Shown: positions 1 to 8,157, counted from the stretch's first letter. The stretch is DNA of 64,000 nucleotides from Clostridioides difficile_A (GCA_945909635.1 OX246690.1:558001-622000); one strand, 5' to 3'. A program made the numbers and translations. Notes: generated from the sequence alone by a model not told the origin.

Positions 1-1
1 A

Positions 2-325
2 CATGTGAATAAAGATGGGTATTATGTAACTTGTAAAAAAGGTGAAAAAGTAAGTGGTCATTGTCCATCAGTAGACGTTTTATTTGATTCAGTTGCAGAA
101 GTAGCAGGTAAAAATTCAATAGGCATAATACTTACAGGGATGGGTTCTGATGGTGCAAATGGACTTTTAAAAATGAGAGAAAAGGGTTCATTTACTATTG
201 GACAAGATGAAAAATCTTGCATAGTATATGGAATGCCAATGGTGGCTTTTGATAGGGGTTCTGTTGTATTACAATTGCCACTTGATGAAATTTCAAACTG
301 TTTGATTAGACATCTTAATATTTAA
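2..325 (+). CDS. cheB: Chemotaxis protein-glutamate methylesterase CheB, 3' part only
   Basis: The reading frame is open to the left edge, so only the last ~107 codons are present. The fragment is the end of the CheB catalytic domain: it contains the LTGMGSDGANG segment, whose Asp corresponds to the catalytic Asp of the Ser-His-Asp triad, and the GQDEKSCIVYGMPMVA stretch typical of the family. CheB removes methyl groups from chemoreceptor glutamates (and deamidates glutamines) when phosphorylated by CheA. The Ser and His of the triad and the receiver domain would be upstream of the window. A strong hairpin follows directly, so this is probably the last gene of a chemotaxis operon. Confidence 0.9.
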   Translation, partial: HVNKDGYYVTCKKGEKVSGHCPSVDVLFDSVAEVAGKNSIGIILTGMGSDGANGLLKMREKGSFTIGQDEKSCIVYGMPMVAFDRGSVVLQLPLDEISNCLIRHLNI

Positions 326-330
326 AAACG

Positions 331-368
331 AAAAGATTAATTTTTTGTAAATAAAAAATTAATCTTTT
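331..368 (+). terminator. Terminator-like hairpin after cheB
   Basis: A perfect 16-bp inverted repeat (331-346 and 353-368) with a 6-nt loop starts 5 bases after the cheB stop. It is A/T-rich with runs of A and T on both flanks, so it could act in both directions. Confidence 0.7.
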
Positions 369-446
369 ATTAAATTATATGGATAAAAAACCCTAGAAAC
401 TCCAAATATAATAAGAGAGATTTATATTTAGGAGGAAAATGATAAT

Positions 447-1310
447 ATGAAATTTTTTAAAGGCGATATGAAAGCTAAAATTTTAAGATATGTATTTGTT
501 TTAACCTTGACTATAATAGCTGTTTTAGCAATTAAACATGACCATATATATAATAATTTAGGGAAAGATGCTTCAATTAATTTAGATAGAAATAAAGAAG
601 CAGTAAGTGTTATGAATAATCAATCATTACCAAAGGATACTACAAGTAGCAAACAAACTTTATCAGTAAGTACAATAGGAAGTAAAACAATAGTGAAAAA
701 TGATGAATATCTAGAAAGTACTATAAATATGCCTATAATAACAAATTCAAATAAGATTGTTGAAAGGTCTACAAATGATAAAATAAAAAATGATATCTTT
801 GAATTTTATAATAAATCATACACAGAAGCAAAGCAATATCTTAAGGATAATCCTGATGAAGAAAATAAGTTTGTTGCAAATGTAGATTTTGAACTTAAAA
901 AGAATACTGACTCTGCTCTTAGTATAAAAGTAAGATATTATACTTATAGTGGCGGTGCACATGGATTTTATCAAGATATAGCATACAACGTGGATATGAG
1001 AACGGGAAAATTTTTAGAACTAATGGACTTATTTAAAGATAACACTAAATACAAAGAAGTTATAGATGAAGAAATTAAAAGACAAATAACTGAGCTGGAA
1101 AAAAAGGACAAAGAAAATATCGGAATATACAATTTTAAAGGTATAAAAGAGAATCAAAATTTTTATTTGCAGGATGAGAATTTAATTATGTATTTTGATT
1201 TATATGATATAACTCCATATGCAGCAGGAATACCAGAATTTTCAATAAACAAAAAATTAATAAGCTATATGTTAAAACCAGAATATGTAGATTTATTTAA
1301 TTTGAAATAG
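447..1310 (+). CDS. Membrane-anchored DUF4163/DUF3298 (RsiV-like extracytoplasmic) domain protein
   Basis: This 287-residue protein has a short basic N-terminus, one hydrophobic segment at about residues 12-29 and a long polar region. The C-terminal domain (about 95-285) carries the YYTYSGGAHGF and NVDMRTGKFLELMDLFK motifs of DUF3298, with DUF4163-like sequence before it, as in PdaC and the extracellular part of the anti-sigma factor RsiV. It should be anchored in the membrane with the domain outside. Unlike RsiV there is no cytoplasmic anti-sigma helix and no adjacent sigma factor, so an anti-sigma role is not supported. AGGAGG lies 9 nt before the ATG. Neighbours give no functional clue. 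Confidence 0.7.
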   Translation: MKFFKGDMKAKILRYVFVLTLTIIAVLAIKHDHIYNNLGKDASINLDRNKEAVSVMNNQSLPKDTTSSKQTLSVSTIGSKTIVKNDEYLESTINMPIITNSNKIVERSTNDKIKNDIFEFYNKSYTEAKQYLKDNPDEENKFVANVDFELKKNTDSALSIKVRYYTYSGGAHGFYQDIAYNVDMRTGKFLELMDLFKDNTKYKEVIDEEIKRQITELEKKDKENIGIYNFKGIKENQNFYLQDENLIMYFDLYDITPYAAGIPEFSINKKLISYMLKPEYVDLFNLK

Positions 1311-1329
1311 AAATTTAAATTAAATGTTA

Positions 1330-1338
1330 TGCTATAAT
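1330..1338 (+). promoter_or_regulatory. Extended -10 promoter for the cyclodeaminase-family gene
   Basis: TGCTATAAT (TG at 1330, TATAAT at 1333-1338) lies 39 nt before the ATG at 1377. No good -35 is seen at 16-18 bp, consistent with an extended -10 promoter. Activity is inferred. Confidence 0.5.
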
Positions 1339-1376
1339 ATCTAGCATAGAGATTTATTAAAATTGGGGGTATAAAA

Positions 1377-2366
1377 ATGCTACTTTTAAAAAAAGACGAC
1401 ATAAAAAAAGTATTTACAATGAGAGATGCAATTGAGGCTGATAAGGAAGCTTTTAGAATTTATTGTGAAGGAAAAAGTGTAAATCCTTTGAGAACCAATA
1501 TACCAGTTCCAAGCCAAGATGCTAGTATGTTATTTATGCCAGGATATGTAGAAGAACTGGGATGTGGGGGAATAAAAATTGTATCTGTATTTCCTAAAAA
1601 TGCTCAAAAAGGTAAACCAGTAATTCCAGCAACAGTATTACTATTAGATGGTGAAACTGGAGAAGTGAGTGCAGCTTTAGATGGAACTTATGTAACTCAG
1701 ATTCGTACTGGGGCAGCATCTGGAGCAGCTATAGATGTATTGGCTAAAAAAGATTCTAAGATTGGGGCTTTGATTGGTCTAGGAGGGCAAGGAGAACCAC
1801 AACTTGAAGCTATGATAGAAGCTAGAGATTTGGATGAAGTAAGAGTGTTTAGTAGAAATAAGGAAAGTAGAGAAAAATTTGCAGAAGAAATGAATTTAAA
1901 ATTAAGTAAATATAACACTAAAATAATTGCAGTTGAATCATCTGATGAAGCTATAGACAATGCAGATGTAATAGTCCTAGCTACTCCATCAAAACAGCCT
2001 GTACTTAACGGAAACTTAGTAAAAAAAGGAGCTTTAATAAGTGCAGTAGGTTCATATATGCCAGATATGCAAGAGTTGTGCCCAAATTGTTTAACTAGAG
2101 CATCTAAGATATTTTTTGAATCAACAGATGCAGTTTTATCTGAATCAGGAGATATATTAATTCCATTAGAAGAAGGTAAAATAAGTAAAGATGATTTTAA
2201 TGGTGATTTAGGTAATGTTATAAATGGGACTATTCCTGGAAGAGAAAGTGATGATGAAATAATTGTGTTTAAAACTGTCGGAATAGGTGTACAAGATGTC
2301 GTAACAGCGAAAAGAATATACGATAAAGCAAAAGAAAACGGTATTGGAATGGACTGGAAGTGGTAA
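1377..2366 (+). CDS. Ornithine cyclodeaminase / mu-crystallin family protein
   Basis: The 329-residue protein is full length for the OCD/mu-crystallin family. It shows the substrate-side Lys segment GGIKIVS (Lys67), the QIRTGAASGAA motif (about 108-118) and a Rossmann nucleotide-binding turn GLGGQG (134-139). Family members are NAD(P)-dependent ornithine cyclodeaminases, alanine dehydrogenases, ketimine reductases or lysine cyclodeaminases, so the substrate cannot be set from sequence alone. The ATG has a GGGGG ribosome site 7 nt upstream. The gene stands alone: its own promoter precedes it and the next gene has a separate ribosome site and different function. Confidence 0.8.
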   Translation: MLLLKKDDIKKVFTMRDAIEADKEAFRIYCEGKSVNPLRTNIPVPSQDASMLFMPGYVEELGCGGIKIVSVFPKNAQKGKPVIPATVLLLDGETGEVSAALDGTYVTQIRTGAASGAAIDVLAKKDSKIGALIGLGGQGEPQLEAMIEARDLDEVRVFSRNKESREKFAEEMNLKLSKYNTKIIAVESSDEAIDNADVIVLATPSKQPVLNGNLVKKGALISAVGSYMPDMQELCPNCLTRASKIFFESTDAVLSESGDILIPLEEGKISKDDFNGDLGNVINGTIPGRESDDEIIVFKTVGIGVQDVVTAKRIYDKAKENGIGMDWKW

Positions 2367-2458
2367 AATTTTCAAAATAAATCTATAATTAGACAAAATT
2401 ATGTTATAATGTTGATAAATAAATTTTTTTATTATCTTAGTTGAGGGAGGCTATTTGT

Positions 2459-3070
2459 ATGAAAATGGTAAAAAAGTTAATATTATCTTCGATTATGGCT
2501 TTAGTTTTAGTTCTAACTATAGGGTGTTCTAATGCAGAAGAAAAAGTAAAGTCAAATTTTGAAGCTAATTTAGCCGCACTAGAAATGTATAAATATGACG
2601 AAAAGGGGATTTCTGACGCATTAACAGAAGTTGAATATAAACAAATTCAAACTTATAATAGCAAGGACAAGGTTTCAATGTTAGCTCAATTGACTCCTCT
2701 TTATGGTAAAGAAAATGCTGAAAAGATATATGACACAATTGTTAAGTTAATTCAAGGTGTTGAAAAGACTGTAACAGTAGATTCTTCTAGTAAGGATAAG
2801 ATAACTTTAAAAGTTGTAAGTAAAGCATTAGATACTAGTAAAGTAATGTCTGAAGCAAATACTTTAGTAAAATCATATGTAACTGATGAAAAGAATTACA
2901 ACAAAAAAGAAAAAGAAGTTCAAGATGATATGGCAAAAATGATTATAGACCTTTACAATAAAAAACCAACTAAGGATGTTACAACTTTAATTACATATAC
3001 TAAAAAAGATGGTAAATGGCAACCACCAAGCAATATACAAAAATTATGTGAAGGAATATATACAATTTAA
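2459..3070 (+). CDS. Putative lipoprotein of unknown function
   Basis: The preferred start is the ATG at 2459, 8 nt after GGGAGG, rather than a TTG 18 nt upstream. The 203-residue product begins with a basic tip, a hydrophobic stretch and the lipobox-like LTIGC, with Cys23 as the probable lipidated residue. The mature part is Lys/Glu-rich, mostly helical in appearance, and ends with a YTKKDGKWQPP segment. It resembles the small clostridial lipoproteins sometimes grouped as DUF5105, but I am unsure of that. It is expected on the outer face of the membrane. A terminator follows. Confidence 0.65.
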   Translation: MKMVKKLILSSIMALVLVLTIGCSNAEEKVKSNFEANLAALEMYKYDEKGISDALTEVEYKQIQTYNSKDKVSMLAQLTPLYGKENAEKIYDTIVKLIQGVEKTVTVDSSSKDKITLKVVSKALDTSKVMSEANTLVKSYVTDEKNYNKKEKEVQDDMAKMIIDLYNKKPTKDVTTLITYTKKDGKWQPPSNIQKLCEGIYTI

Positions 3071-3086
3071 TTTATTTTAAAGACAC

Positions 3087-3137
3087 AAAAACTATCTTTT
3101 AAACATATAATAAAATGTTTGGGAGATAGTTTATTTT
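3087..3137 (+). terminator. Terminator after the lipoprotein gene
   Basis: The arms AAACTATCT and AGATAGTTT (ending at 3132) enclose a nested AAACAT/ATGTTT stem and are followed by ATTTTATT. Confidence 0.7.
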
Positions 3138-3495
3138 ATTCTAAAAATATAAAATATATTTTATAAGTTATTTACTTATTTTATAAATTATATTTTATAA
3201 ATGACTTATCTTGTTAAATAACTTATCTTGCCAAGTAATAAATAAATTTTTTACTAAATAAAGTACATTTAATATAATTTGTTTCAATATTTATTGTACA
3301 ATCAAATTTATTTGGTATGTTTGCTAATTTTGACTATATAAAACTAACAATACAATTATGATATATCTTGATAAAACATGGTGAATAATTGTGTGTTATA
3401 TAGTCGAAAATATGATATATTAATATTATATTATACGTTAAAAGTTTATTTATGTATTTTCAAAAAAGTTTTTATAAAATGAGAGGGGTGTTTTT
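3138..3495. other. AT-rich intergenic region with nested inverted repeats
   Basis: No ORF is present. The direct repeat AACTTATCTTG-like occurs twice near 3205-3230. A long-range inverted repeat GACTATATAA (3332-3341) / TTATATAGTC (3396-3405) encloses a second one, ACAATTAT (3352-3359) / ATAATTGT (3385-3392). Together they could form a two-tier RNA stem about 90 nt before the next gene. I do not recognise a riboswitch class in it. Confidence 0.35.
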
Positions 3496-4275
3496 ATGGT
3501 ATCAAGGCAAGAATTAAAAAGAGTGTCAAAAGCTCAATTGTCTGGAAACTGGGGTACATGTGCAATTGCTATGGCAGTATATATTGCAGTGATAGTATTA
3601 ATATCAATTGTAGGATTGCCTTTTGAACCTTTAACTACTATTGTAGTAGCTATAATAGGGTTTTGCGTTGCAGCAGGATTTACATGCATGTTCTTGAAGA
3701 TTACTAAAGATGAAAAAGTAAGAATAGGAAATATTTTTGTAAATGGAAGAATCTATTTAAGAAGTTTTGGACTTTATGTATTAGAATCAATAGCTGTTTA
3801 TATTTATTCTTTTATAATCACAATTATAGGCGCATTTTTATCATTCGGTGTTTTACTTACTAGTGGAGCAATTGAATACCTATCAAGTGATAGTGTTGGT
3901 ATAGGAACTATTATTTCTACTGGAATAACTTTAGTTCTTATAATATTTGTTCTTATGCTACCAGTTTATATATTGCTATTATATGTTTCTCAAGCTGCTT
4001 TTTTAATTTGTGAAGATAAAGATAACTTAGGTGTATTTAAAGCGATGGGTGCCAGTTTAGATATGATGAAAGGAAATGTACTTAAATTATTTGTACTAAA
4101 CCTTAGCTTTATAGGATGGTATATACTGGCGATAGTTACTCTTGGAATAGGCTTATTATGGTTGATTCCATATGTAGGAGTTACTAACTGTAATTTTTAC
4201 AGACAATTATTAAAAGAAAATCCAGATGTAGAGGATATATTATTGGATAAAGAAAAATCTTATTCTATGTATTAA
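3496..4275 (+). CDS. DUF975-type integral membrane protein
   Basis: This 259-residue protein starts with RQELKRVSKAQLSGNWG, the charged lead-in plus L.GNWG signature of DUF975, and then has about five to six hydrophobic helices (roughly 22-45, 48-68, 92-118, 135-165, 195-225). Function in this family is unknown. GAGAGGGG lies 9 nt before the ATG. The gene has its own long upstream region and a strong downstream terminator, so it is probably monocistronic. Confidence 0.7.
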   Translation: MVSRQELKRVSKAQLSGNWGTCAIAMAVYIAVIVLISIVGLPFEPLTTIVVAIIGFCVAAGFTCMFLKITKDEKVRIGNIFVNGRIYLRSFGLYVLESIAVYIYSFIITIIGAFLSFGVLLTSGAIEYLSSDSVGIGTIISTGITLVLIIFVLMLPVYILLLYVSQAAFLICEDKDNLGVFKAMGASLDMMKGNVLKLFVLNLSFIGWYILAIVTLGIGLLWLIPYVGVTNCNFYRQLLKENPDVEDILLDKEKSYSMY

Positions 4276-4334
4276 GATAGTTTTACAGTTAAATAAAATG
4301 TATTTTTAACTTGAACATTAAAGTATGGCATGAC

Positions 4335-4380
4335 AAAACTGTCTTTTATAAGAATTTTTTTCTTAAAAGGCAGTTTTTGT
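4335..4380 (+). terminator. Terminator after the DUF975-type gene
   Basis: The left arm AAAACTGTCTTTTA and the right arm TTAAAAGGCAGTTTT form a long stem with one wobble around AGAATTTTTTTC, followed by TGTTATT. Confidence 0.75.
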
Positions 4381-4397
4381 TATTAAAAAATAAATGG

Positions 4398-4457
4398 TTG
4401 ACACAGTATAGACTATTATGATAGTTTTTAATTATAGTAATGACTATTGCGATAACC
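4398..4457 (+). promoter_or_regulatory. Promoter of the BlaI-type regulator with two operator-like palindromes
   Basis: TTGACA (4398-4403) is followed after 16 bp by GATAGT as a possible -10. The dyad GACTATTATGATAGTT (4411-4426) covers the spacer and -10. A second half-matching dyad, GACTATTGCGATAACC, lies at 4442-4457 between the promoter and the ribosome site. The same pair of sites occurs before both secreted-protein genes downstream, which implies autoregulation by the BlaI-type protein encoded next. Confidence 0.6.
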
Positions 4458-4478
4458 ATATTTGAGGAGCGATTTTAT

Positions 4479-4838
4479 ATGGAAATAAAATTATTTGATT
4501 CAGAACTTAAAGTAATGGAAGTTCTATGGGAGATAGGAGAAAGTAAGGCAGGGGAGCTAGTAAAAATACTAAAAGAAGAAACAGGATGGAATAGAAATAC
4601 TACGTATACAGTTATAAAAAAATTAGTAGCAAAAGGTGCAATAGAGAGAATTGAACCAAATTTTGTTTGTAAAGCTTTAATAAGTAAAGAAGAAGTGCAA
4701 AAACAGGAAACAGAAACACTAATTAATAAAATGTTTGGAGGGTCTTCAGAAAAATTTCTTTCAGCTTTTATTAATAAAGAAAATCTTTCAAGTGATGATA
4801 TTACAAAACTTAAGCAGATTGTCGAAAAATTAAAGTGA
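4479..4838 (+). CDS. BlaI/MecI/CopY-family transcriptional repressor
   Basis: The start is taken at ATG 4479, 9 nt after AGGAG; an upstream GTG/ATG extension would run through the operator. The 119-residue product has the family winged helix: FDSELKVMEVLW, then the recognition segment GWNRNTTYTVIKKLVAKGAI (about 36-55). A C-terminal helical dimerisation part contains TETLINKMFGGSSEKFLSAF. Such proteins bind dyads as dimers and are removed by proteolysis triggered by a partner M56 protease. That partner is encoded 10 nt downstream. Operators at three nearby promoters suggest a small local regulon. Confidence 0.85.
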   Translation: MEIKLFDSELKVMEVLWEIGESKAGELVKILKEETGWNRNTTYTVIKKLVAKGAIERIEPNFVCKALISKEEVQKQETETLINKMFGGSSEKFLSAFINKENLSSDDITKLKQIVEKLK

Positions 4839-4848
4839 GGTAAGATTT

Positions 4849-6252
4849 ATGTTCATTAAATTGTTAGAAATGAGTTTTACTTCTGGAGTTTTACTTTTAA
4901 TTGTTATTTTCATAAGAGCATGTTTATTTAAAAAATTACCTAAGAAGGTATTTGTATTATTATGGTTGATTGTGTTGTTTAAACTTCTTATACCAGTAAG
5001 TTTAAACTCTGGTTTTAGTATTTATAGTATAATTGAATCCGCTTTTAATGTTGAATTAGGTGCTACATCAGCTGAAGATTACACTCTTAAGGAAGTCAGT
5101 AATTCTATAGATAAAAATACTTCTAACAGTAAAGTACTATCTGATATTGAGAATTTTACAATATTGGAGATGTTAGGTATTTTGTCTTTTGTGGTTACTA
5201 TTATACTGAGTATATTTTTATGCTCTAAGTATATTAAAATAATTAATCTTTTTAAAACTTCAATACATATAAAAAATCATGATTTTATTAAAAAATGGAT
5301 ATATGAAAATAGGTGTTTTAGAAAATTTATGGTTTGTGTATCTGAATTTACTAAGACACCACTTACATCTGGTATTTTAAAGCCACGTATTATTTTACCA
5401 AAACAAATGGATTATAGTAATAATCAGACTTTAAACTTTGTTTTGACTCACGAGATGGTTCATATTAACAGATTTGACAATATGCTGAAGTTGTTTATGC
5501 TTTTGGCTCTTGTTATTCATTGGTTTAATCCTTTAGTTTGGATAATGTTTTTTTTACTAAATAAGGACATAGAATTTAGTTGTGATGAAAAAGTAATGAA
5601 TATGATTGGAGAAGAATACAGAGCTGATTATGCAACTGCACTGATAAGTTTAGCAGAAGAGAATAATCCATTTTCGATGGCAATTTACAATGGATTTGGA
5701 AAGACAAAGATAGAAGAGAGAATAGTTAATGTTATGAAGTTTAAAAAGTCAACTTATGTTACTTTTTTGGTTTCAACTGTATTAGTTTGTGGGACAAGTC
5801 TTGTTTTTGCAACAGGAAATAAGGAAATTAATGAAGTTGAATCTTTTGATTTAACAAAAAGTGAGCAAAGTAATAGAAGTGAATTTTCATTAAGCAATAA
5901 ATCGACTGATTTGTATTCTTCAAATGAGGATTCTGATATTTCTGTCAGTGTGTCAAAAATATCTGTGAATAAAGAAAATGAACCTAAAAGTAATGAAGAT
6001 GAATCCATGAATAAAGAAAGTAAATCTAAAAGTAATGAAGATGAGTCTGTAAATAAAGAAAGTAAATCTAATAGTAGTAAATACATGTATGTAAATAAAT
6101 CAAGTAATTACAATGATATATCTTATACTAATTCATCAAATTATTTAGTTCAGAAAAATGGTTATGATGAGAATGGTTTAGTTATATCAAGACAAGGAAA
6201 TTTGTTGTCAGTCAGCAAAGTTCAATATAGAACTTCTGTAAAGGAACCTTAA
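4849..6252 (+). CDS. M56-family (BlaR1/MecR1-like) membrane zinc protease, sensor domain missing
   Basis: The 467-residue protein has membrane helices at about 7-27, 32-52, 107-127, 210-235 and 302-322. The zinc-protease motif HEMVHINRFD is at 201-210 and the acidic EFSCDEKV segment at about 242-249, as in BlaR1. BlaR1-like proteins cleave, or cause cleavage of, the partner BlaI repressor. Here the outer C-terminal part is not a penicillin-binding domain. It is a ~145-residue Ser/Asn/Glu/Lys-rich tail containing two 14-residue repeats (KSNEDESMNKESKS and KSNEDESVNKESKS, about 384-411). The signal sensed is therefore unknown and unlikely to be a beta-lactam through acylation. It forms an operon with the repressor. 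Confidence 0.82.
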   Translation: MFIKLLEMSFTSGVLLLIVIFIRACLFKKLPKKVFVLLWLIVLFKLLIPVSLNSGFSIYSIIESAFNVELGATSAEDYTLKEVSNSIDKNTSNSKVLSDIENFTILEMLGILSFVVTIILSIFLCSKYIKIINLFKTSIHIKNHDFIKKWIYENRCFRKFMVCVSEFTKTPLTSGILKPRIILPKQMDYSNNQTLNFVLTHEMVHINRFDNMLKLFMLLALVIHWFNPLVWIMFFLLNKDIEFSCDEKVMNMIGEEYRADYATALISLAEENNPFSMAIYNGFGKTKIEERIVNVMKFKKSTYVTFLVSTVLVCGTSLVFATGNKEINEVESFDLTKSEQSNRSEFSLSNKSTDLYSSNEDSDISVSVSKISVNKENEPKSNEDESMNKESKSKSNEDESVNKESKSNSSKYMYVNKSSNYNDISYTNSSNYLVQKNGYDENGLVISRQGNLLSVSKVQYRTSVKEP

Positions 6253-6280
6253 ATCCTAGTAATACAAGAGATTTAGAATT

Positions 6281-6329
6281 AAAATACTATCTTGAAATAA
6301 GTTTAATTATTTTGAGATAGTATTTTTTA
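6281..6329 (+). terminator. Terminator after the M56 protease gene
   Basis: The arms AAAATACTATCT (from 6281) and AGATAGTATTTT (6315-6326) are followed by TTTATT. Confidence 0.75.
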
Positions 6330-6350
6330 TTAAAAAAATTATAAAGATAC

Positions 6351-6410
6351 TTGACACAAAGATGACTACTATGGTAGTCTAAAGGTGTAGTTAATAACTA
6401 TTGCAATAGT
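6351..6410 (+). promoter_or_regulatory. BlaI-type operators and promoter of the first secreted-protein gene
   Basis: TTGACA (6351-6356) is followed by the perfect dyad GACTACTATGGTAGTC (6364-6379). The perfect 14-bp palindrome ACTATTGCAATAGT lies at 6397-6410. Both correspond to sites in front of the repressor gene and of the second secreted-protein gene. Binding by the BlaI-type repressor is inferred from this sharing. Confidence 0.65.
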
Positions 6411-6460
6411 CACTGATAACTATTATACCTAAATAAATCTCTAAGAAAGGAAGATTGATT

Positions 6461-6856
6461 ATGAAAATAAAAAAATCCCTTATAGGAACAATGATGGTAG
6501 CTGCTATAGTATTAGGAGGAACAGGGTCAATATTTGCAAATGAAAATAGTGATGTATCTAATATTACACTAGATAAGTTTGATTCTCTAATAAAAGCAGG
6601 AATAACTGACCCTGCCGACTTAGAAAAGTATGGAGTAGAGTATTATACTTATGAAGAGTATGCTAAGAATATTGAAGAGTTAAAAGCATATGCTAAAGAC
6701 CCTAATGAAGTTAAAGATGTAAGTCAAGAAGACCTTGAAAAAACAATTAAAATAATGGAGCAAGATTTAGAGAAGATAAAAACTGAAGGATTAAAGATTA
6801 TGAAACCTATCAGAATAGACAATGGAAATGGGCTTATAAGTTTCTGTGGTAGATAA
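6461..6856 (+). CDS. Small secreted protein, copy 1 of a tandem pair
   Basis: The ATG at 6461 follows AAAGGAAG by 9 nt; the in-frame TTG at 6455 is less likely. The 131-residue product has a signal peptide (basic KIKK, hydrophobic stretch, cleavage near IFA-NE at about residue 26). The mature domain of about 105 residues is acidic, with ITDPADLEKYGVEYYTYEEY, then KDPNEVKDVSQEDLEKTIK and a charged helix. I do not recognise the family. It is a paralogue of the next gene and lies in the same 587-bp duplication unit with the same operators. It is therefore a likely target of the BlaI/M56 pair and probably acts at the cell surface. Confidence 0.75.
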   Translation: MKIKKSLIGTMMVAAIVLGGTGSIFANENSDVSNITLDKFDSLIKAGITDPADLEKYGVEYYTYEEYAKNIEELKAYAKDPNEVKDVSQEDLEKTIKIMEQDLEKIKTEGLKIMKPIRIDNGNGLISFCGR

Positions 6857-6937
6857 TGTACTCAGCTTACAATGCTAACCTTTTTTATATATACAATGAA
6901 ATGTTAATAGTATTTATTAAAAAGTTTATAAAAATAC

Positions 6938-6997
6938 TTGACACAAAAGTGACTATTATGATAGTCTAGAGATGTAGTTAATAACTATTGCAATAGT
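6938..6997 (+). promoter_or_regulatory. BlaI-type operators and promoter of the second secreted-protein gene
   Basis: TTGACA (6938-6943), the perfect dyad GACTATTATGATAGTC (6951-6966) and the palindrome ACTATTGCAATAGT (6984-6997) are spaced exactly as in the upstream copy (offset 587 bp). Confidence 0.65.
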
Positions 6998-7047
6998 CAC
7001 TGTCAACTACAATGCCCAAATAAATCCCTAAGAAAGGAAGATTGGCT

Positions 7048-7458
7048 ATGAAAATAAAAAAAACAATTATAAGCACAATGATGGTATCTGCTATGATACT
7101 AGGTGGAACTGGAGCAGTATTTGCAAATGGAAATGATTCATCTAAAATTACTTTACCTAAGTTTGAATCTTTAATGAAATCAGGAATAACTGACCCTGCT
7201 GAGTTAGAAAAGTATGGAGTAGAGTATTATACTTATGATGAATATGCTAAACATATTGAAGAAATGAAAGCATATGCTAAAGACCCTAATGAAGTTAAAG
7301 ATGTAAGTCAAGAAGACCTTGAAAAAACAATTAAGATAATGGAACAAGAGTTAGAGAAAATAAAAACTGAAGGATTAAAAATTATGAAGCCTATCATTAT
7401 AGAAAATGAAGATGGGTCTCAACTTGCTATTTCTTCAAATTATGTAGCAACTAATTAA
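7048..7458 (+). CDS. Small secreted protein, copy 2 of a tandem pair
   Basis: The ATG at 7048 follows AAAGGAAG with the same spacing as copy 1. The 136-residue product has a signal peptide ending near AVFA-NG. Its mature domain is almost identical to copy 1 over the central 70 residues (EKYGVEYYTYDEYAK, then DPNEVKDVSQEDLEK). The last ~15 residues differ from copy 1. No domain of known function is recognised. The two copies keep identical regulatory sites, which suggests selection for dose or for divergent tails. Confidence 0.75.
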   Translation: MKIKKTIISTMMVSAMILGGTGAVFANGNDSSKITLPKFESLMKSGITDPAELEKYGVEYYTYDEYAKHIEEMKAYAKDPNEVKDVSQEDLEKTIKIMEQELEKIKTEGLKIMKPIIIENEDGSQLAISSNYVATN

Positions 7459-7499
7459 TGTTAAATATAATCTCAAAGAATATCTTAAAACCCTAAATA

Positions 7500-7620
7500 A
7501 GCATGACTAAATACATTAGGCTACTGCGATGATATAAACATGTAGTTGATGATTATTTAAATATTCATTAACTACACTACCCAAATGAAGTTTAAGTTTG
7601 TTAAAGTGAAGTAAAAAAGT
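7500..7620 (+). repeat. Decayed third copy of the duplicated promoter region
   Basis: ATGTAGTTGATGATTATTT followed by ATTCATTAACTACACTACCC (about 7540-7582) aligns with the operator-2 region of the two intact copies, about 570 bp after copy 2. The TTGACA box, the dyads and the reading frame are no longer recognisable. Confidence 0.5.
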
Positions 7621-7785
7621 ATTAAAAACTTAGACAAATGTAATTGAACATATTGAGTGAGAGTAAAATGAGACTCAAATAAGTAATAAAAGAGCTAAAG
7701 TCTAAGTGAAAAAAGAAGTAAGAATTAGAGGAAAAACAGAATAAAAGTAAATCAAGTCAAAGTAAAAAGTATTAAACCCAATTTG

Positions 7786-7838
7786 TAATGTTAACATTTT
7801 TTAATGTATGTTAAGAAATGTTAACATTATTTTTTTTT
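7786..7838 (+). terminator. Strong terminator in the iorA upstream region
   Basis: A perfect 14-bp stem (TAATGTTAACATTT at 7786-7799, AAATGTTAACATTA at 7816-7829) is followed by nine T. It ends transcription ~330 nt after the second secreted-protein gene. The 7459-7785 stretch holds no ORF, only the decayed copy and A-rich sequence. The 7839-8157 stretch before iorA holds no ORF either; a small GTGTA/TACAC hairpin lies near 8097-8119. Confidence 0.75.
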
Positions 7839-8157
7839 ATCTAAATTAATAATTATAATATTTAGAAAATTCTAACGAAAATTAAATGTTATTTATTAGA
7901 TTCATTAAAAGTTAAAGAAAATAATCGATTTAGCATTTTTAAGAGGGGTTTTAAAATTTTTAGACTTCTTGGCATAGCAATTGCTTAATATATAAATTAA
8001 ATAATATGATTATAAATTTGTGGATTAATTTTATCATTACTTACTTATTAATATATATACCATGTTGATAATAAGTATATGTTGATGGCTTTTAAAGTGT
8101 ATCGCTAACAAATACACTAAGCTATTAGAGGAGTATTATTTCTAAGGGGGGAGAATC

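Larger units (their letters stand above)
6351..7458 (+). repeat. 587-bp tandem duplication (promoter, operators and secreted-protein gene)
   Basis: The -35 boxes (6351 and 6938), the palindromes (6397 and 6984) and the start codons (6461 and 7048) are all exactly 587 bp apart. Divergence is concentrated in the 5' mature region, the C-terminal tail and the sequence after the stop. Confidence 0.85.

Noticed and set aside
5754..6086. Minus-strand Leu/Ser-rich ORF of 110 codons
   Set aside because: It is the antisense of the Ser/Asn/Glu-rich repeat tail of the M56 protease gene, with no ribosome site.
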